This document shows, in pieces, positions 1 through 6,806 of a stretch of 9,546 nucleotides of DNA; position 1 is the stretch's first letter, and the number at the start of each line of letters is the position of its first letter. A model generated the notes under the pieces. It did no database searches. It saw nothing but the letters and a program-made list of their open reading frames with translations, and had not been told where the DNA came from. The position numbers and the translations under genes were made by a program. The DNA is from JBEEPE01 sp041191265 (GTDB taxonomy: Bacteria > Verrucomicrobiota > Verrucomicrobiia > Chthoniobacterales > Chthoniobacteraceae), in assembly GCA_041191265.1 (NCBI GenBank), contig JBEEPE010000274.1:1-9546 (forward strand), written 5' to 3'.

Positions 1-1
1 T

Positions 2-46
2 GCGGATTTGGCGGGTATTCCCGCCGTGAAGCCTGGCAGCAAGTAA
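2..46 (+). CDS. 3' end of an unidentified upstream gene (partial)
   Basis: The frame starting at base 2 reads ADLAGIPAVKPGSK and then a TAA stop at 44-46. Its codons (GCG, TTG, GAT, ATT, GGT, GTG) match the usage of the secA gene that follows, which is why I prefer this frame. The frame starting at base 1 is also open, as far as base 105, so the choice is not certain. Too little is present to name a product. If real, the gene ends 74 bases before secA and may share its transcript. A perfect 6-bp inverted repeat (10-15 with 20-25) lies inside this tail. Confidence 0.4.
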   Translation, partial: ADLAGIPAVKPGSK

Positions 47-103
47 GCGGGGCGGGCGTATCGATGATCGAGCATGATTCATCCGGTGTTGGTGTAAGGA
101 TTT

Positions 104-110
104 AAAGGAG
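104..110 (+). promoter_or_regulatory. Shine-Dalgarno site of secA
   Basis: The sequence AAAGGAG lies 10 bases before the ATG at 121. It is the strongest Shine-Dalgarno match in the window and fixes the secA start. No convincing -10/-35 promoter pair could be picked out in bases 47-103. Confidence 0.8.
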
Positions 111-120
111 AGACAAGTCT

Positions 121-3096
121 ATGATTACGTGGTTGTTGAAAAAGATTATCGGTTCCAAAAATACGCGATTGGTTAAATCGCTTCGGCCGGTGGTGGAGAG
201 AATCAACACGATTGAGGAGGGTTTTCGTTCGTTATCGGATGACGCGTTGCGGGAGCAGGTCGCGGGTTGGCGGAAGCGTCTCTCGGATGCGCCGATTGAG
301 CAGCATCCTGCGATTTTGGAGGAGATTTTGCCGTATGCATTTGCGGCGGTGAAGAACACTGCGCGCCGTTTGGCGGAACGAAAGCATGAGTACCTTGTTT
401 GCGATCATCCGGTGACGTGGAACATGGTGCACTATGATGTTCAGTTGATTGGGGGGATTTGCCTGCATCGCGGGATGATTGCGGAGATGGCGACAGGGGA
501 GGGAAAGACATTGGTGGCGACGCTTCCGCTGTTTTTGAATGCGTTAGCTGGGCGGGGTGCGCACTTGGTGACGACGAACGATTATCTTGCGCGACGCGAC
601 GCGGAGACGATGCGTGAGTTGTATGGATTCCTAGGTTTGACCACGGGGATTATCCAGCACGACCAATCTCCGGACGAGCGTCGGGAGCAGTACAACTCGG
701 ATATCACGTATGGGATGAACTCGGAGTTTGGGTTCGACTACCTTCGGGATAACGGGATGGCGACATCTCGTGAGCAGCAAGTGCAGCGTGGGCATGCCTT
801 TGCGATTGTGGATGAGGTGGATTCGATTTTGATTGATGAGGCACGTACGCCTCTGATCATTTCTGGGCCGGCGACGGTTTCGACGCACCAGTTCGACACA
901 TTCAAACCGGTGGTGGAAGGGTTAGTGAAGCAGCAGACGCTGTTGTGCAACCGACTTTGCGCGGACGCGGAGGCAGCGTTTGAAAAGAAGCAGTCTGAGG
1001 AGTTTGGGCGGTTGATGTACAAGGTGAAGCTTGGCAACCCGCGCAATAAGGCGTTGTTGCGTGCGATGGAGGATACTGAGAAGCGGAAGGCGATGGATAA
1101 GACGGAGTTGTCTTATGCGACGGACACTCGGAAAGAGGAGTTATTTGCGTTGAAGGAGGAGTTGTTTTTCACGATAGACGAGCGTCAGCACGAGGCGGAT
1201 TTGACGGACAAGGGTCGGTCGTATTTGAGTCCTGACAATCCGGATGCGTTTGTTTTGCCGGACTTAATCACGCAGTTTGCTGAGATTGATCAGGATACGG
1301 CGTTGACTCCTGCGGAGAAGGTGGAGGGGAAATCGAAGCGGCAGGCGCACATGGATCATCAGTCGGAGCGGATTCACAATATTTCTCAGTTATTGAGGGC
1401 GTATTGTTTGTTTGAGCGAGATGTTCACTATGTGGTTGAGGAGGGGAAGGTTGTGATTGTGGACGAGTTTACGGGTCGCAAGATGCCTGGGCGTCGATGG
1501 AGTGATGGGTTGCATGGTGCGGTGGAGGCGAAGGAGGAGGTGGTGATTGATCGGGAGACTCAGACGTTGGCGACGATTACGATTCAGAATTATTTCCGGT
1601 TGTACCGGAAGTTGGCTGGGATGACGGGAACTGCGGAGACGGAGGCGAACGAGTTTAGCGATGTGTACCGATTGGATGTGGCGGTGATTCCGACGAATCG
1701 GCCGTGCGTTCGAAAGGACTTGAATGATTTGGTTTACAAAACACGGCGTGAGAAGTTCAACGCGGTGATTACCGAGATTAAGGATGCTCATGTGAAGGGG
1801 CAGCCGGTTCTGGTGGGGACGGTGAGCGTTGAGCAGAGCGAGGTTTTGTCGAGGATGCTGAAGCGGGAGAAGATTCCGCATGCGGTGTTGAACGCGAAGT
1901 ATCACCAGCAGGAGGCTGAGATTATTTCGAAAGCGGGTCAGCGCGGGGCGGTCACGATTTCGACGAACATGGCGGGTCGTGGGACTGACATTAAGCTGGG
2001 CGAGGGGGTGAGCGACTTGGGTGGGTTGTTTGTGATTGGCACGGAGCGACATGAGGCGCGGCGGATTGATCGTCAGCTTCGTGGGCGTTGTGCTCGTCAG
2101 GGCGACTCGGGATTGTCGCGGTTTTACGTTTCGTTTGAGGATGATTTGATGAGGAACTTTGGTGCCTCGGGTCGAATGACGACGATGATGGAGCGGTTGG
2201 GTTTGCAGGAGGGTGAGGCGTTGGAGCATCCGTGGTTGAATAAGTCGGTGGAGACGGCTCAAAAGCGGGTGGAGCAGCGTAACTATTTGATTCGGAAGCG
2301 GTCGCTTGAGTTTGACGATGTGATGAACCGTCAGCGTGAGGTGATTTATGGATGGCGGAATGAGGCGATTACGACGGATGACACGCGATTCATGATTGAG
2401 GAGGTGATGGGGGAGATGATTCCGGAGCGAGTGGGAGGCTTTTATGCGGATGGGGTGGAACCGGAAGTGGACGGGTTGTTGCATTGGTTAAACAGCACTT
2501 TTCCGTTGGGGATGGACCGCAAGGATTTGCCGTCTGAGGGGCAGGTTGGGCTCGCGGAGATGGTGGAGTTTGTGACGGAGAAGGTTCGTTCGGCGTATGC
2601 GTTGAAGTGTGCGCATGAGACGCCTGAATCTCTTCAGAGCATGGAGAGGTATATTTTATTGAATGCGATTGATCGTCTTTGGCAGGAGCATCTTTATGCG
2701 ATGGATGCGTTGCGGGAGGGGGTTTATTTGCGAGCTTACGGGCAGAAGGATCCGTTGGTTGAGTTTAAGTCGGAGGCGTTTGAAATGTTCACGGCGTTGA
2801 TGGGGACGATTAAGAACGAGGTTCTGCACAACCTCTTCCGGTCGACATCGAATCTGATGGCGTTCGAGCAGTTTCTCTCGAGTTTACCTCAGTTGTTGAC
2901 GGGTCCGGACGAGATGGGTGAGGCAACGCATACACAGGTTCCTGCCTCGGGGGAGGCGAGGATTGATGCGACGGGGTTGGACGATGTGTTTGCGCGGATG
3001 TCTCCGGAGGCTCCGAAGGTTGGTCGGAATGACCCGTGTCCGTGTGGGAGCGGGCGCAAATTCAAGGCCTGTTGCGGTGGATCAGCCGTTGTGTGA
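121..3096 (+). CDS. secA: Preprotein translocase ATPase SecA
   Basis: SecA is the cytoplasmic and membrane-associated ATPase that pushes unfolded preproteins through the SecYEG channel. The 991-residue product has the family's motifs in order: Walker A MATGEGKT (123-130), TTNDYLARRD (151-160), the DEAD-like DEVDSILIDEARTP (231-244), VDEFTGRKMPGRRWSDGLHG (448-466), LAGMTGTAETEANEF (498-512), STNMAGRGTDIKLG (614-627), and the arginine-finger region QLRGRCARQGDSG (652-664). The helical scaffold contains RSLEFDDVMNRQRE (727-740). The C-terminal zinc motif DPCPCGSGRKFKACCG has cysteines at 973, 975, 984 and 985, and would bind SecB or ribosomes. It is about 90 residues longer than E. coli SecA (about 901, from memory). 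The excess falls in the preprotein cross-linking domain, at roughly residues 250-360 and 385-415, and is charged and probably helical. CAR replaces the usual GR in the arginine-finger motif, which suggests a PVC lineage. Codons are markedly G/T-rich. It is the first gene of a cluster with two lipoprotein genes. Confidence 0.98.
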   Translation: MITWLLKKIIGSKNTRLVKSLRPVVERINTIEEGFRSLSDDALREQVAGWRKRLSDAPIEQHPAILEEILPYAFAAVKNTARRLAERKHEYLVCDHPVTWNMVHYDVQLIGGICLHRGMIAEMATGEGKTLVATLPLFLNALAGRGAHLVTTNDYLARRDAETMRELYGFLGLTTGIIQHDQSPDERREQYNSDITYGMNSEFGFDYLRDNGMATSREQQVQRGHAFAIVDEVDSILIDEARTPLIISGPATVSTHQFDTFKPVVEGLVKQQTLLCNRLCADAEAAFEKKQSEEFGRLMYKVKLGNPRNKALLRAMEDTEKRKAMDKTELSYATDTRKEELFALKEELFFTIDERQHEADLTDKGRSYLSPDNPDAFVLPDLITQFAEIDQDTALTPAEKVEGKSKRQAHMDHQSERIHNISQLLRAYCLFERDVHYVVEEGKVVIVDEFTGRKMPGRRWSDGLHGAVEAKEEVVIDRETQTLATITIQNYFRLYRKLAGMTGTAETEANEFSDVYRLDVAVIPTNRPCVRKDLNDLVYKTRREKFNAVITEIKDAHVKGQPVLVGTVSVEQSEVLSRMLKREKIPHAVLNAKYHQQEAEIISKAGQRGAVTISTNMAGRGTDIKLGEGVSDLGGLFVIGTERHEARRIDRQLRGRCARQGDSGLSRFYVSFEDDLMRNFGASGRMTTMMERLGLQEGEALEHPWLNKSVETAQKRVEQRNYLIRKRSLEFDDVMNRQREVIYGWRNEAITTDDTRFMIEEVMGEMIPERVGGFYADGVEPEVDGLLHWLNSTFPLGMDRKDLPSEGQVGLAEMVEFVTEKVRSAYALKCAHETPESLQSMERYILLNAIDRLWQEHLYAMDALREGVYLRAYGQKDPLVEFKSEAFEMFTALMGTIKNEVLHNLFRSTSNLMAFEQFLSSLPQLLTGPDEMGEATHTQVPASGEARIDATGLDDVFARMSPEAPKVGRNDPCPCGSGRKFKACCGGSAVV

Positions 3097-3103
3097 GTTT
3101 TGG

Positions 3104-3107
3104 GGAG
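3104..3107 (+). promoter_or_regulatory. Shine-Dalgarno site of the YkuD gene
   Basis: GGAG, inside GGGGAG, lies 9 bases before the ATG at 3117. It supports that start over the upstream in-frame GTG at 3036, which lies within secA. The site falls in the 20-base gap after the secA stop codon. Confidence 0.7.
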
Positions 3108-3116
3108 CACTACTAT

Positions 3117-3716
3117 ATGCGCGCTGCGTTGAAACCATTTTTGGCGGTTGCGGGATTGCTGACATTGGTGGGGTGTCAGACGGATGTACGTGTTCGGAGC
3201 GACATCACCTACCTTGGGGGATACCGACCGTCTTCGGAACCGGGTCGTGCACCATTTGACAATGTTTCGTTTTGGGAGGGCGACGGTGTAGGGGGCAAGG
3301 AGTCGATCAAGATTTCGTTGAGCGAGCAGCGCGCCTATTTTTATCGTGATGAGCGATTAGTGGGCGTGTCGTACATTTCGACGGGGCGTGAGGGGTTCAA
3401 CTCGCCGAAGGGGAGCTTCCAGATTTTGGATAAGGATGCGACGCATGTGTCGTCGCTGTATGGGGACTATGTTGACGGGCAGGGGCAGGTTGTTCAGAAG
3501 GATGTGGATCGCAAAAAAGATCCGATTCCAGCGGGTTGCAAGTTTGACGGGGCGAAGATGCCTTACTTCATGCGGTTCGCGGGTGGGGTTGGGATGCATC
3601 AAGGTTTTTTGCCAGGATACGCGGCCTCGCATGGTTGCATTCGGATGCCTGAGTTCATGGCGCGCAAGTTTTTTGATAATGTGAGAAAAGGCACTCCGGT
3701 TCGTGTGGAGGATTGA
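3117..3716 (+). CDS. Lipoprotein L,D-transpeptidase-like (YkuD) enzyme
   Basis: The 199-residue product is a predicted lipoprotein. A hydrophobic signal ends in the lipobox LVGC with the lipidated cysteine at 20; Gln at +2 suggests outer-membrane sorting if E. coli rules apply. The YkuD catalytic fold spans about 62-197. It carries the signature H161...SHGCIRMP (171-178), with C174 as the expected nucleophile and H172 and R176 conserved. Such enzymes cross-link peptidoglycan through 3-3 bonds or attach proteins to it, acting in the periplasm on tetrapeptide stems. An unusually long loop (about 104-150, rich in D, K and G) lies between the early strands and the active site. The start at 3117 is set by the lipobox and the Shine-Dalgarno site. 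The gene follows secA by 20 bases and is followed by the next gene after 1 base, so the three probably form an operon. The exact substrate cannot be read from the sequence; another YkuD hydrolase activity is possible. Confidence 0.9.
   Translation: MRAALKPFLAVAGLLTLVGCQTDVRVRSDITYLGGYRPSSEPGRAPFDNVSFWEGDGVGGKESIKISLSEQRAYFYRDERLVGVSYISTGREGFNSPKGSFQILDKDATHVSSLYGDYVDGQGQVVQKDVDRKKDPIPAGCKFDGAKMPYFMRFAGGVGMHQGFLPGYAASHGCIRMPEFMARKFFDNVRKGTPVRVED
3707..3710 (+). promoter_or_regulatory. Shine-Dalgarno site of the cyclophilin gene
   Basis: GGAG lies 7 bases before the ATG at 3718 and within the last codons of the YkuD gene. It favours the ATG at 3718 over an in-frame GTG at 3703 and fits translational coupling of the two genes. 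Confidence 0.65.
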
Positions 3717-3717
3717 T

Positions 3718-4344
3718 ATGTTACAGCGGCGCGAGCTTGTCTTTTCGGCGGTAGGGTTAGCCCTGAGTTCTTGTGTTGCGACGGAGCGTTTAAATCCATT
3801 TGGCGCGGCGCGGCGCTATCGATGGGTTGCGATGAGGATTACTGGTGAGAAGGTGGGGGACGTCGTGATTGAACTTTCCGACCGTGCGCCGACTCATGCG
3901 CAAAACTTTTCTCGTCTTGTCTCGTCTCGATTTTACGAAGGTTTGGGCGTCCATCGAGTGGTTGCTGATCGGTTTGTGCAGACGGGAGATCCCCTCAGTC
4001 GCAAGGGTTCAACCCGCGCGATTGGTACGGGTGGTCCGGGTTACACGTTGGCCTCGGAGATGGGTTTGAAACATGTTCGCGGTGCGGTGGCCATGTCGCG
4101 CTTGTCGGATACGGTGAACCCCAGCCAGAGATCCAACGGGAGTCAGTTTTTCTTTGTCTTGAAGGATTCTCCGGAGTTCGACGGACGGAACACGGTTTTC
4201 GGAATGATCGTTCAGGGCTTGGAGTTTCTTGATGGGCTATCGAATGCTCCAGTAAACGGTTCGGGGGCTCCCATTGAGCCGGCGCGTCTTGGGCGCGTCC
4301 GGGGCTCCGAAGTATCGGCTGAGGACGCGTTACGTCAGTTGTGA
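3718..4344 (+). CDS. Lipoprotein cyclophilin-type peptidyl-prolyl cis-trans isomerase
   Basis: Cyclophilins catalyse cis-trans isomerisation of X-Pro bonds and help proteins fold. The 208-residue product begins with a short signal ending in lipobox LSSC (cysteine 19, Val at +2), so it is probably anchored in the envelope facing the periplasm. The cyclophilin domain covers about 36-195. Recognisable elements are GDVVIELSDRAPTHAQNF (47-64), the catalytic-arginine segment VHRVVADRFVQTGDP (78-92, R80 and Q88), SNGSQFFFVLKD (139-150, Q143 and F145), and FDGRNTVFGMI (154-164), where Asn replaces the histidine found in eukaryotic cyclophilins. The start at 3718 leaves a complete lipoprotein signal and has a Shine-Dalgarno site. 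The gene begins 1 base after the YkuD stop, suggesting coupled translation with that periplasmic enzyme. A role in folding newly exported proteins is inference from location and neighbours. Confidence 0.92.
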   Translation: MLQRRELVFSAVGLALSSCVATERLNPFGAARRYRWVAMRITGEKVGDVVIELSDRAPTHAQNFSRLVSSRFYEGLGVHRVVADRFVQTGDPLSRKGSTRAIGTGGPGYTLASEMGLKHVRGAVAMSRLSDTVNPSQRSNGSQFFFVLKDSPEFDGRNTVFGMIVQGLEFLDGLSNAPVNGSGAPIEPARLGRVRGSEVSAEDALRQL

Positions 4345-4407
4345 GGCGGGTATCTCTCGTCTTTTTGGGTGAATCTCGTCTTGTTGGGGTGAAGTCGTGA
4401 GATGTCA
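4345..4407. other. Convergent spacer between the + strand cluster and the - strand operon
   Basis: These 63 bases separate the stop codons of the cyclophilin gene and the WD40 gene, which face each other. A bidirectional terminator would be expected here. There is a T5 run at 4362-4366, but I found no strong inverted repeat before it on either strand. The main structure is the tandem repeat annotated separately. Confidence 0.7.
4355..4393 (+). repeat. Imperfect tandem repeat, two copies of 19/20 bases
   Basis: TCTCGTCTTTTTGGGTGAA (4355-4373) is followed directly by TCTCGTCTTGTTGGGGTGAA (4374-4393). The copies differ by one T/G substitution and one inserted G. They fill most of the convergent spacer. 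This could be a slippage duplication or part of a protein-binding or termination element; nothing in the sequence decides between these. Confidence 0.8.
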
Positions 4408-5469
4408 TCAACCTACGGAGAGGCGTTGAACCTTGCCCCACTCGGGCCAGAGACCGTTTTTGCGGTGTGGTTGCGAGTGAGCGGCGGAAAGAACGATGGA
4501 TTTTCCGTCAGCGCTGAAACGAGCCTGTGTGATGCGGTTTTTGGTGTCGACGGAGTGGACGAGGCTTCCGTCTTGAGCGGAGAAAAGTGCGGCGTTCCAT
4601 GTGCCCTGCGCTTGGCGGCCTGCCATGAAAAAATGTGATCCATCTGGCATCCACACGATGCTTTCCATCAGGCCATTACCGTGTTGACCGTCTTTGATGT
4701 GGTCGCCTTTCGCGCCTTTTTTCCAGTCCCAGCGTTGCCAGGTCATTTTGCCGTTTCCGGCCATTGGGTCTCCCATCGGACCCATCCCGCAAACCGCTAG
4801 CGTTTGGCCGTCGGGTGAGAACGACATCCCAAAAATCCCGCCGCAGTGGTGGTGCGTTTTGATGGATCCCCACGAGGTAAAATCGGGGGAAGTGAAGGAC
4901 GCAACCGGTTCTTTCACTGGCTTGCGAAGATCCCAAACTCGGACTTCTCCCATCATGTTTCCGGCTGCGAGAAAATGACCGTCTGGCGAGAAGGCACAGC
5001 TCTGCACCGGAGGCACGTGCTCAAACGCTGCGACAAGGTCCCCTGAATACGTGTCGAACACTTTCACCGATGGTTCGGTTTCTGGAGCGGGCTCATATTT
5101 CCAGCCGCCTGGGAGGTATTGTCCGGTTGTGGATGCGACGCGGGATCCATCGGGTGAGAGTGCGAGTTGCCAACTCCAGAACTGGTGGGCGAGCACTCGG
5201 CGCCAAGAGCGGCCGGAAGTGGTGTCATGCCAGAGAAGCGCGCCGTCATAACCTCCGGATATCAATGTTTTTCCATCGGGAAGGAGAACGCATCCGCTGG
5301 CGAAGGAAGTGTGCTTCGCTGTGAACTCACGTGTGCTCTTGGATTGGAGGTCTACGCAGTGAATGGACCCATCGGCGCATGCGGCGTAGGCAACCGATGC
5401 GTCGGTTGCAATGGCGAGTCCGAGAGCTCCGGTGGGTAGTTTCGTCTCGCGGACGGAGGTCAGTTTCAT
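4408..5469 (-). CDS. WD40-repeat beta-propeller protein
   Basis: The 353-residue product is made almost entirely of WD40-type blades, a scaffold for binding other proteins. Clear blade signatures are LPDGKTLISGGYDGALLWHD (63-82), LSPDGSRVAS (104-113), FSPDGHFLAAG with EVRVWDLRK (160-183), FSPDGQTLAVCG (217-228), MPDGSHFFMAG (274-284) and FSADGKSIVLSAA (318-330). Together with an N-terminal strand set (about 15-40) this fits one seven-bladed propeller. No signal peptide, lipobox or CxxCH motif is visible, so it looks cytoplasmic, unlike its two operon partners. The ATG at 5469 lies 5 bases after the DUF1501 stop with no Shine-Dalgarno site, which suggests translation by coupling. The reading frame stays open further upstream, but that stretch overlaps DUF1501 and is Arg/His-rich shadow sequence. 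It is the last gene of a three-gene operon. The ligand is unknown. Confidence 0.9.
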   Translation of the reverse strand: MKLTSVRETKLPTGALGLAIATDASVAYAACADGSIHCVDLQSKSTREFTAKHTSFASGCVLLPDGKTLISGGYDGALLWHDTTSGRSWRRVLAHQFWSWQLALSPDGSRVASTTGQYLPGGWKYEPAPETEPSVKVFDTYSGDLVAAFEHVPPVQSCAFSPDGHFLAAGNMMGEVRVWDLRKPVKEPVASFTSPDFTSWGSIKTHHHCGGIFGMSFSPDGQTLAVCGMGPMGDPMAGNGKMTWQRWDWKKGAKGDHIKDGQHGNGLMESIVWMPDGSHFFMAGRQAQGTWNAALFSAQDGSLVHSVDTKNRITQARFSADGKSIVLSAAHSQPHRKNGLWPEWGKVQRLSVG

Positions 5470-5474
5470 GGCGT

Positions 5475-6806
5475 TTAGGCGAGGAGTTCTCGAATGGGAG
5501 CGACCTTGTTTTCGACGCGATGGAAGGTCGGCATTCCATCGAGTTCGTATTCTGCGTGAGGGTCGAGTCCGAGCGCAGTGAAGATGGTTGCGAAGAGGTT
5601 TTGTTCGTTGAAAGCGGTGCCGTCGACATCGACCCCATCGATATCGGTTGCGCCGGTGACAATGCCCCGTTTGAGGCCGCATCCGGTCATCATCATGCTC
5701 CACGCGTTAGGGTAATGGTCACGTCCGCGCGCTACGTTGATCCAAGGGGTGCGACCGAACTCGCCCATGGCGATGACGAGAGTGGAGTCGAGGAGTCCGC
5801 GAGATTCGAGGTCGTTGATGAGGTGGAAGAGTACGCGGTCGAGTTCGGGCACGAGCATCTGGTGGATTTCGTGTTGGAAGACGTGGTTGTCCCAGTTCAT
5901 TCCGTTGGCGACCATGACAAATGGAGCGCCGTTTTCGACGAGGTTCCGCGCCATAAGGGCGTGCTGTGCGAAGCTGCCTGGACCGTACCGTTCGCGGTCT
6001 TTTGCGGGGAGACGTTCGATGTCGAAGAGGTGAGCGCTGGCGGAGAGGCCTTTCATCCGCTCAAAGGCGGCGTTTTGACTGCGAGCAACGGCGCTGGATT
6101 GTGTTTGTTCGAACCTTGCTGCGAGGAACTTGCGGAGTGTTTCGCGAGATTCTCGATCGTCCGCTGGCAGCGAGTCGCCACCTTCGCGCAGAAGCTTGGT
6201 GTAGTCGCCGCCGAGTCGGACGGGGCTGTGTTCTGAGCCGAGCCAACCTGCCCAGTTCCCTGCCTTGAACGATTCGAACTCGTTTCCTCCGGGGATGGGA
6301 TCGAGCAGGACGAAGTTGGGAATGGTTGCATCGAGCTGGCCGAGCGATTGGGAGATGACGCTGCCGAGGGTTGGGCGGGTGAAGCCTGGGCGGTCTGGGT
6401 TTCCTCGTTGCAGAAGGCTGATTGCTTGAAAATGCTCGGGTTGAGCGGTTTTCATGTTTCTGACGATGTTCAGTCGGTGCGCGATTGAAGCGCATTTCGG
6501 CATAAGCGAGGAGAAGTGAATGCCGGGGATTGAGGTGCGAATGCTTCCGAAGGGCCCGCCGCTGGGGCGTCCGGGTTTGGGGTCCCACGTTTCGAACTGG
6601 CTGGGTGCGCCGCAGAGCCACAGGAGGATGCAGTGTTTTTTGGCTTTTGCGGTTTGCTCGGCGAGTGCCTGTCGAAGGAAGAGGCCTTCGAAGCTGGTTG
6701 CTGTTGCAAGTGCGCCGCCTGTGAGTCCCTTGAGGAAGAGGCGGCGGTGGAGTTGGTGATCTCCGGTGTTGCAAGGGTTCGGCATCTCGAAGTCAGGGTT
6801 GTTCAT
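5475..6806 (-). CDS. DUF1501 family protein with twin-arginine signal
   Basis: The 443-residue product belongs to DUF1501, a family related to the alkaline phosphatase/sulfatase superfamily whose reaction is not established. The N-terminus has a twin-arginine motif RRLFLKG (21-27), a hydrophobic stretch and a likely cleavage site after QALA (46-49), so it should be exported folded by the Tat pathway, possibly with a cofactor. Family landmarks are LLWLCGAPSQFETWDPKPG (61-79), WDNH (305-308), MGEFGRTP (347-354), and GRDHYPNAWS followed by GATDIDG (361-370 and 385-391). The Asp, His and Glu residues in these are candidates for metal binding. The length is typical of the family. The ATG at 6806 overlaps the stop of the upstream DUF1549/DUF1553 gene as ATGA, a sign of coupled translation; no Shine-Dalgarno site is seen. 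A sulfatase- or phosphatase-like hydrolase is possible but unproven. Confidence 0.93.
   Translation of the reverse strand: MNNPDFEMPNPCNTGDHQLHRRLFLKGLTGGALATATSFEGLFLRQALAEQTAKAKKHCILLWLCGAPSQFETWDPKPGRPSGGPFGSIRTSIPGIHFSSLMPKCASIAHRLNIVRNMKTAQPEHFQAISLLQRGNPDRPGFTRPTLGSVISQSLGQLDATIPNFVLLDPIPGGNEFESFKAGNWAGWLGSEHSPVRLGGDYTKLLREGGDSLPADDRESRETLRKFLAARFEQTQSSAVARSQNAAFERMKGLSASAHLFDIERLPAKDRERYGPGSFAQHALMARNLVENGAPFVMVANGMNWDNHVFQHEIHQMLVPELDRVLFHLINDLESRGLLDSTLVIAMGEFGRTPWINVARGRDHYPNAWSMMMTGCGLKRGIVTGATDIDGVDVDGTAFNEQNLFATIFTALGLDPHAEYELDGMPTFHRVENKVAPIRELLA

Noticed and set aside
63..83. Small inverted repeat GATGA/TCATC and the near-palindrome TCGATGATCGA before secA
   Set aside because: The stem is only 5 bp with an 11-base loop and the palindrome is imperfect. 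This is within chance for the region and not enough to call an operator.
1390..2484. Open frame of 364 codons on the - strand opposite secA
   Set aside because: It lies wholly opposite well-supported secA motifs. Its product is dominated by Arg, His, Leu and Pro, as expected when a G/T-rich coding strand is read backwards, and it has no recognisable domain.
3036..3116. Upstream GTG start for the YkuD gene, giving 226 residues
   Set aside because: It lies inside secA and would put 27 charged residues before a lipoprotein signal. The ATG at 3117 has a Shine-Dalgarno site and gives a normal lipobox at residue 20.
2918..3259. Open frame of 113 codons bridging the end of secA and the start of the YkuD gene
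   Set aside because: It overlaps the secA zinc motif and the lipoprotein signal in a different frame, is very Arg/Gly/Cys-rich, and has no Shine-Dalgarno site or family match.
4413..4643. Short - strand frame within the WD40 gene
   Set aside because: It is an out-of-frame reading of the last propeller blades, which match WD40 signatures in the annotated frame.
5331..6236. Open frame of 301 codons on the + strand opposite WD40 and DUF1501
   Set aside because: The opposite strand encodes conserved DUF1501 motifs such as GEFGRTP and WDNH over the same bases. The + frame is rich in Val, Glu, Phe and Arg with no family likeness, so it is a shadow.
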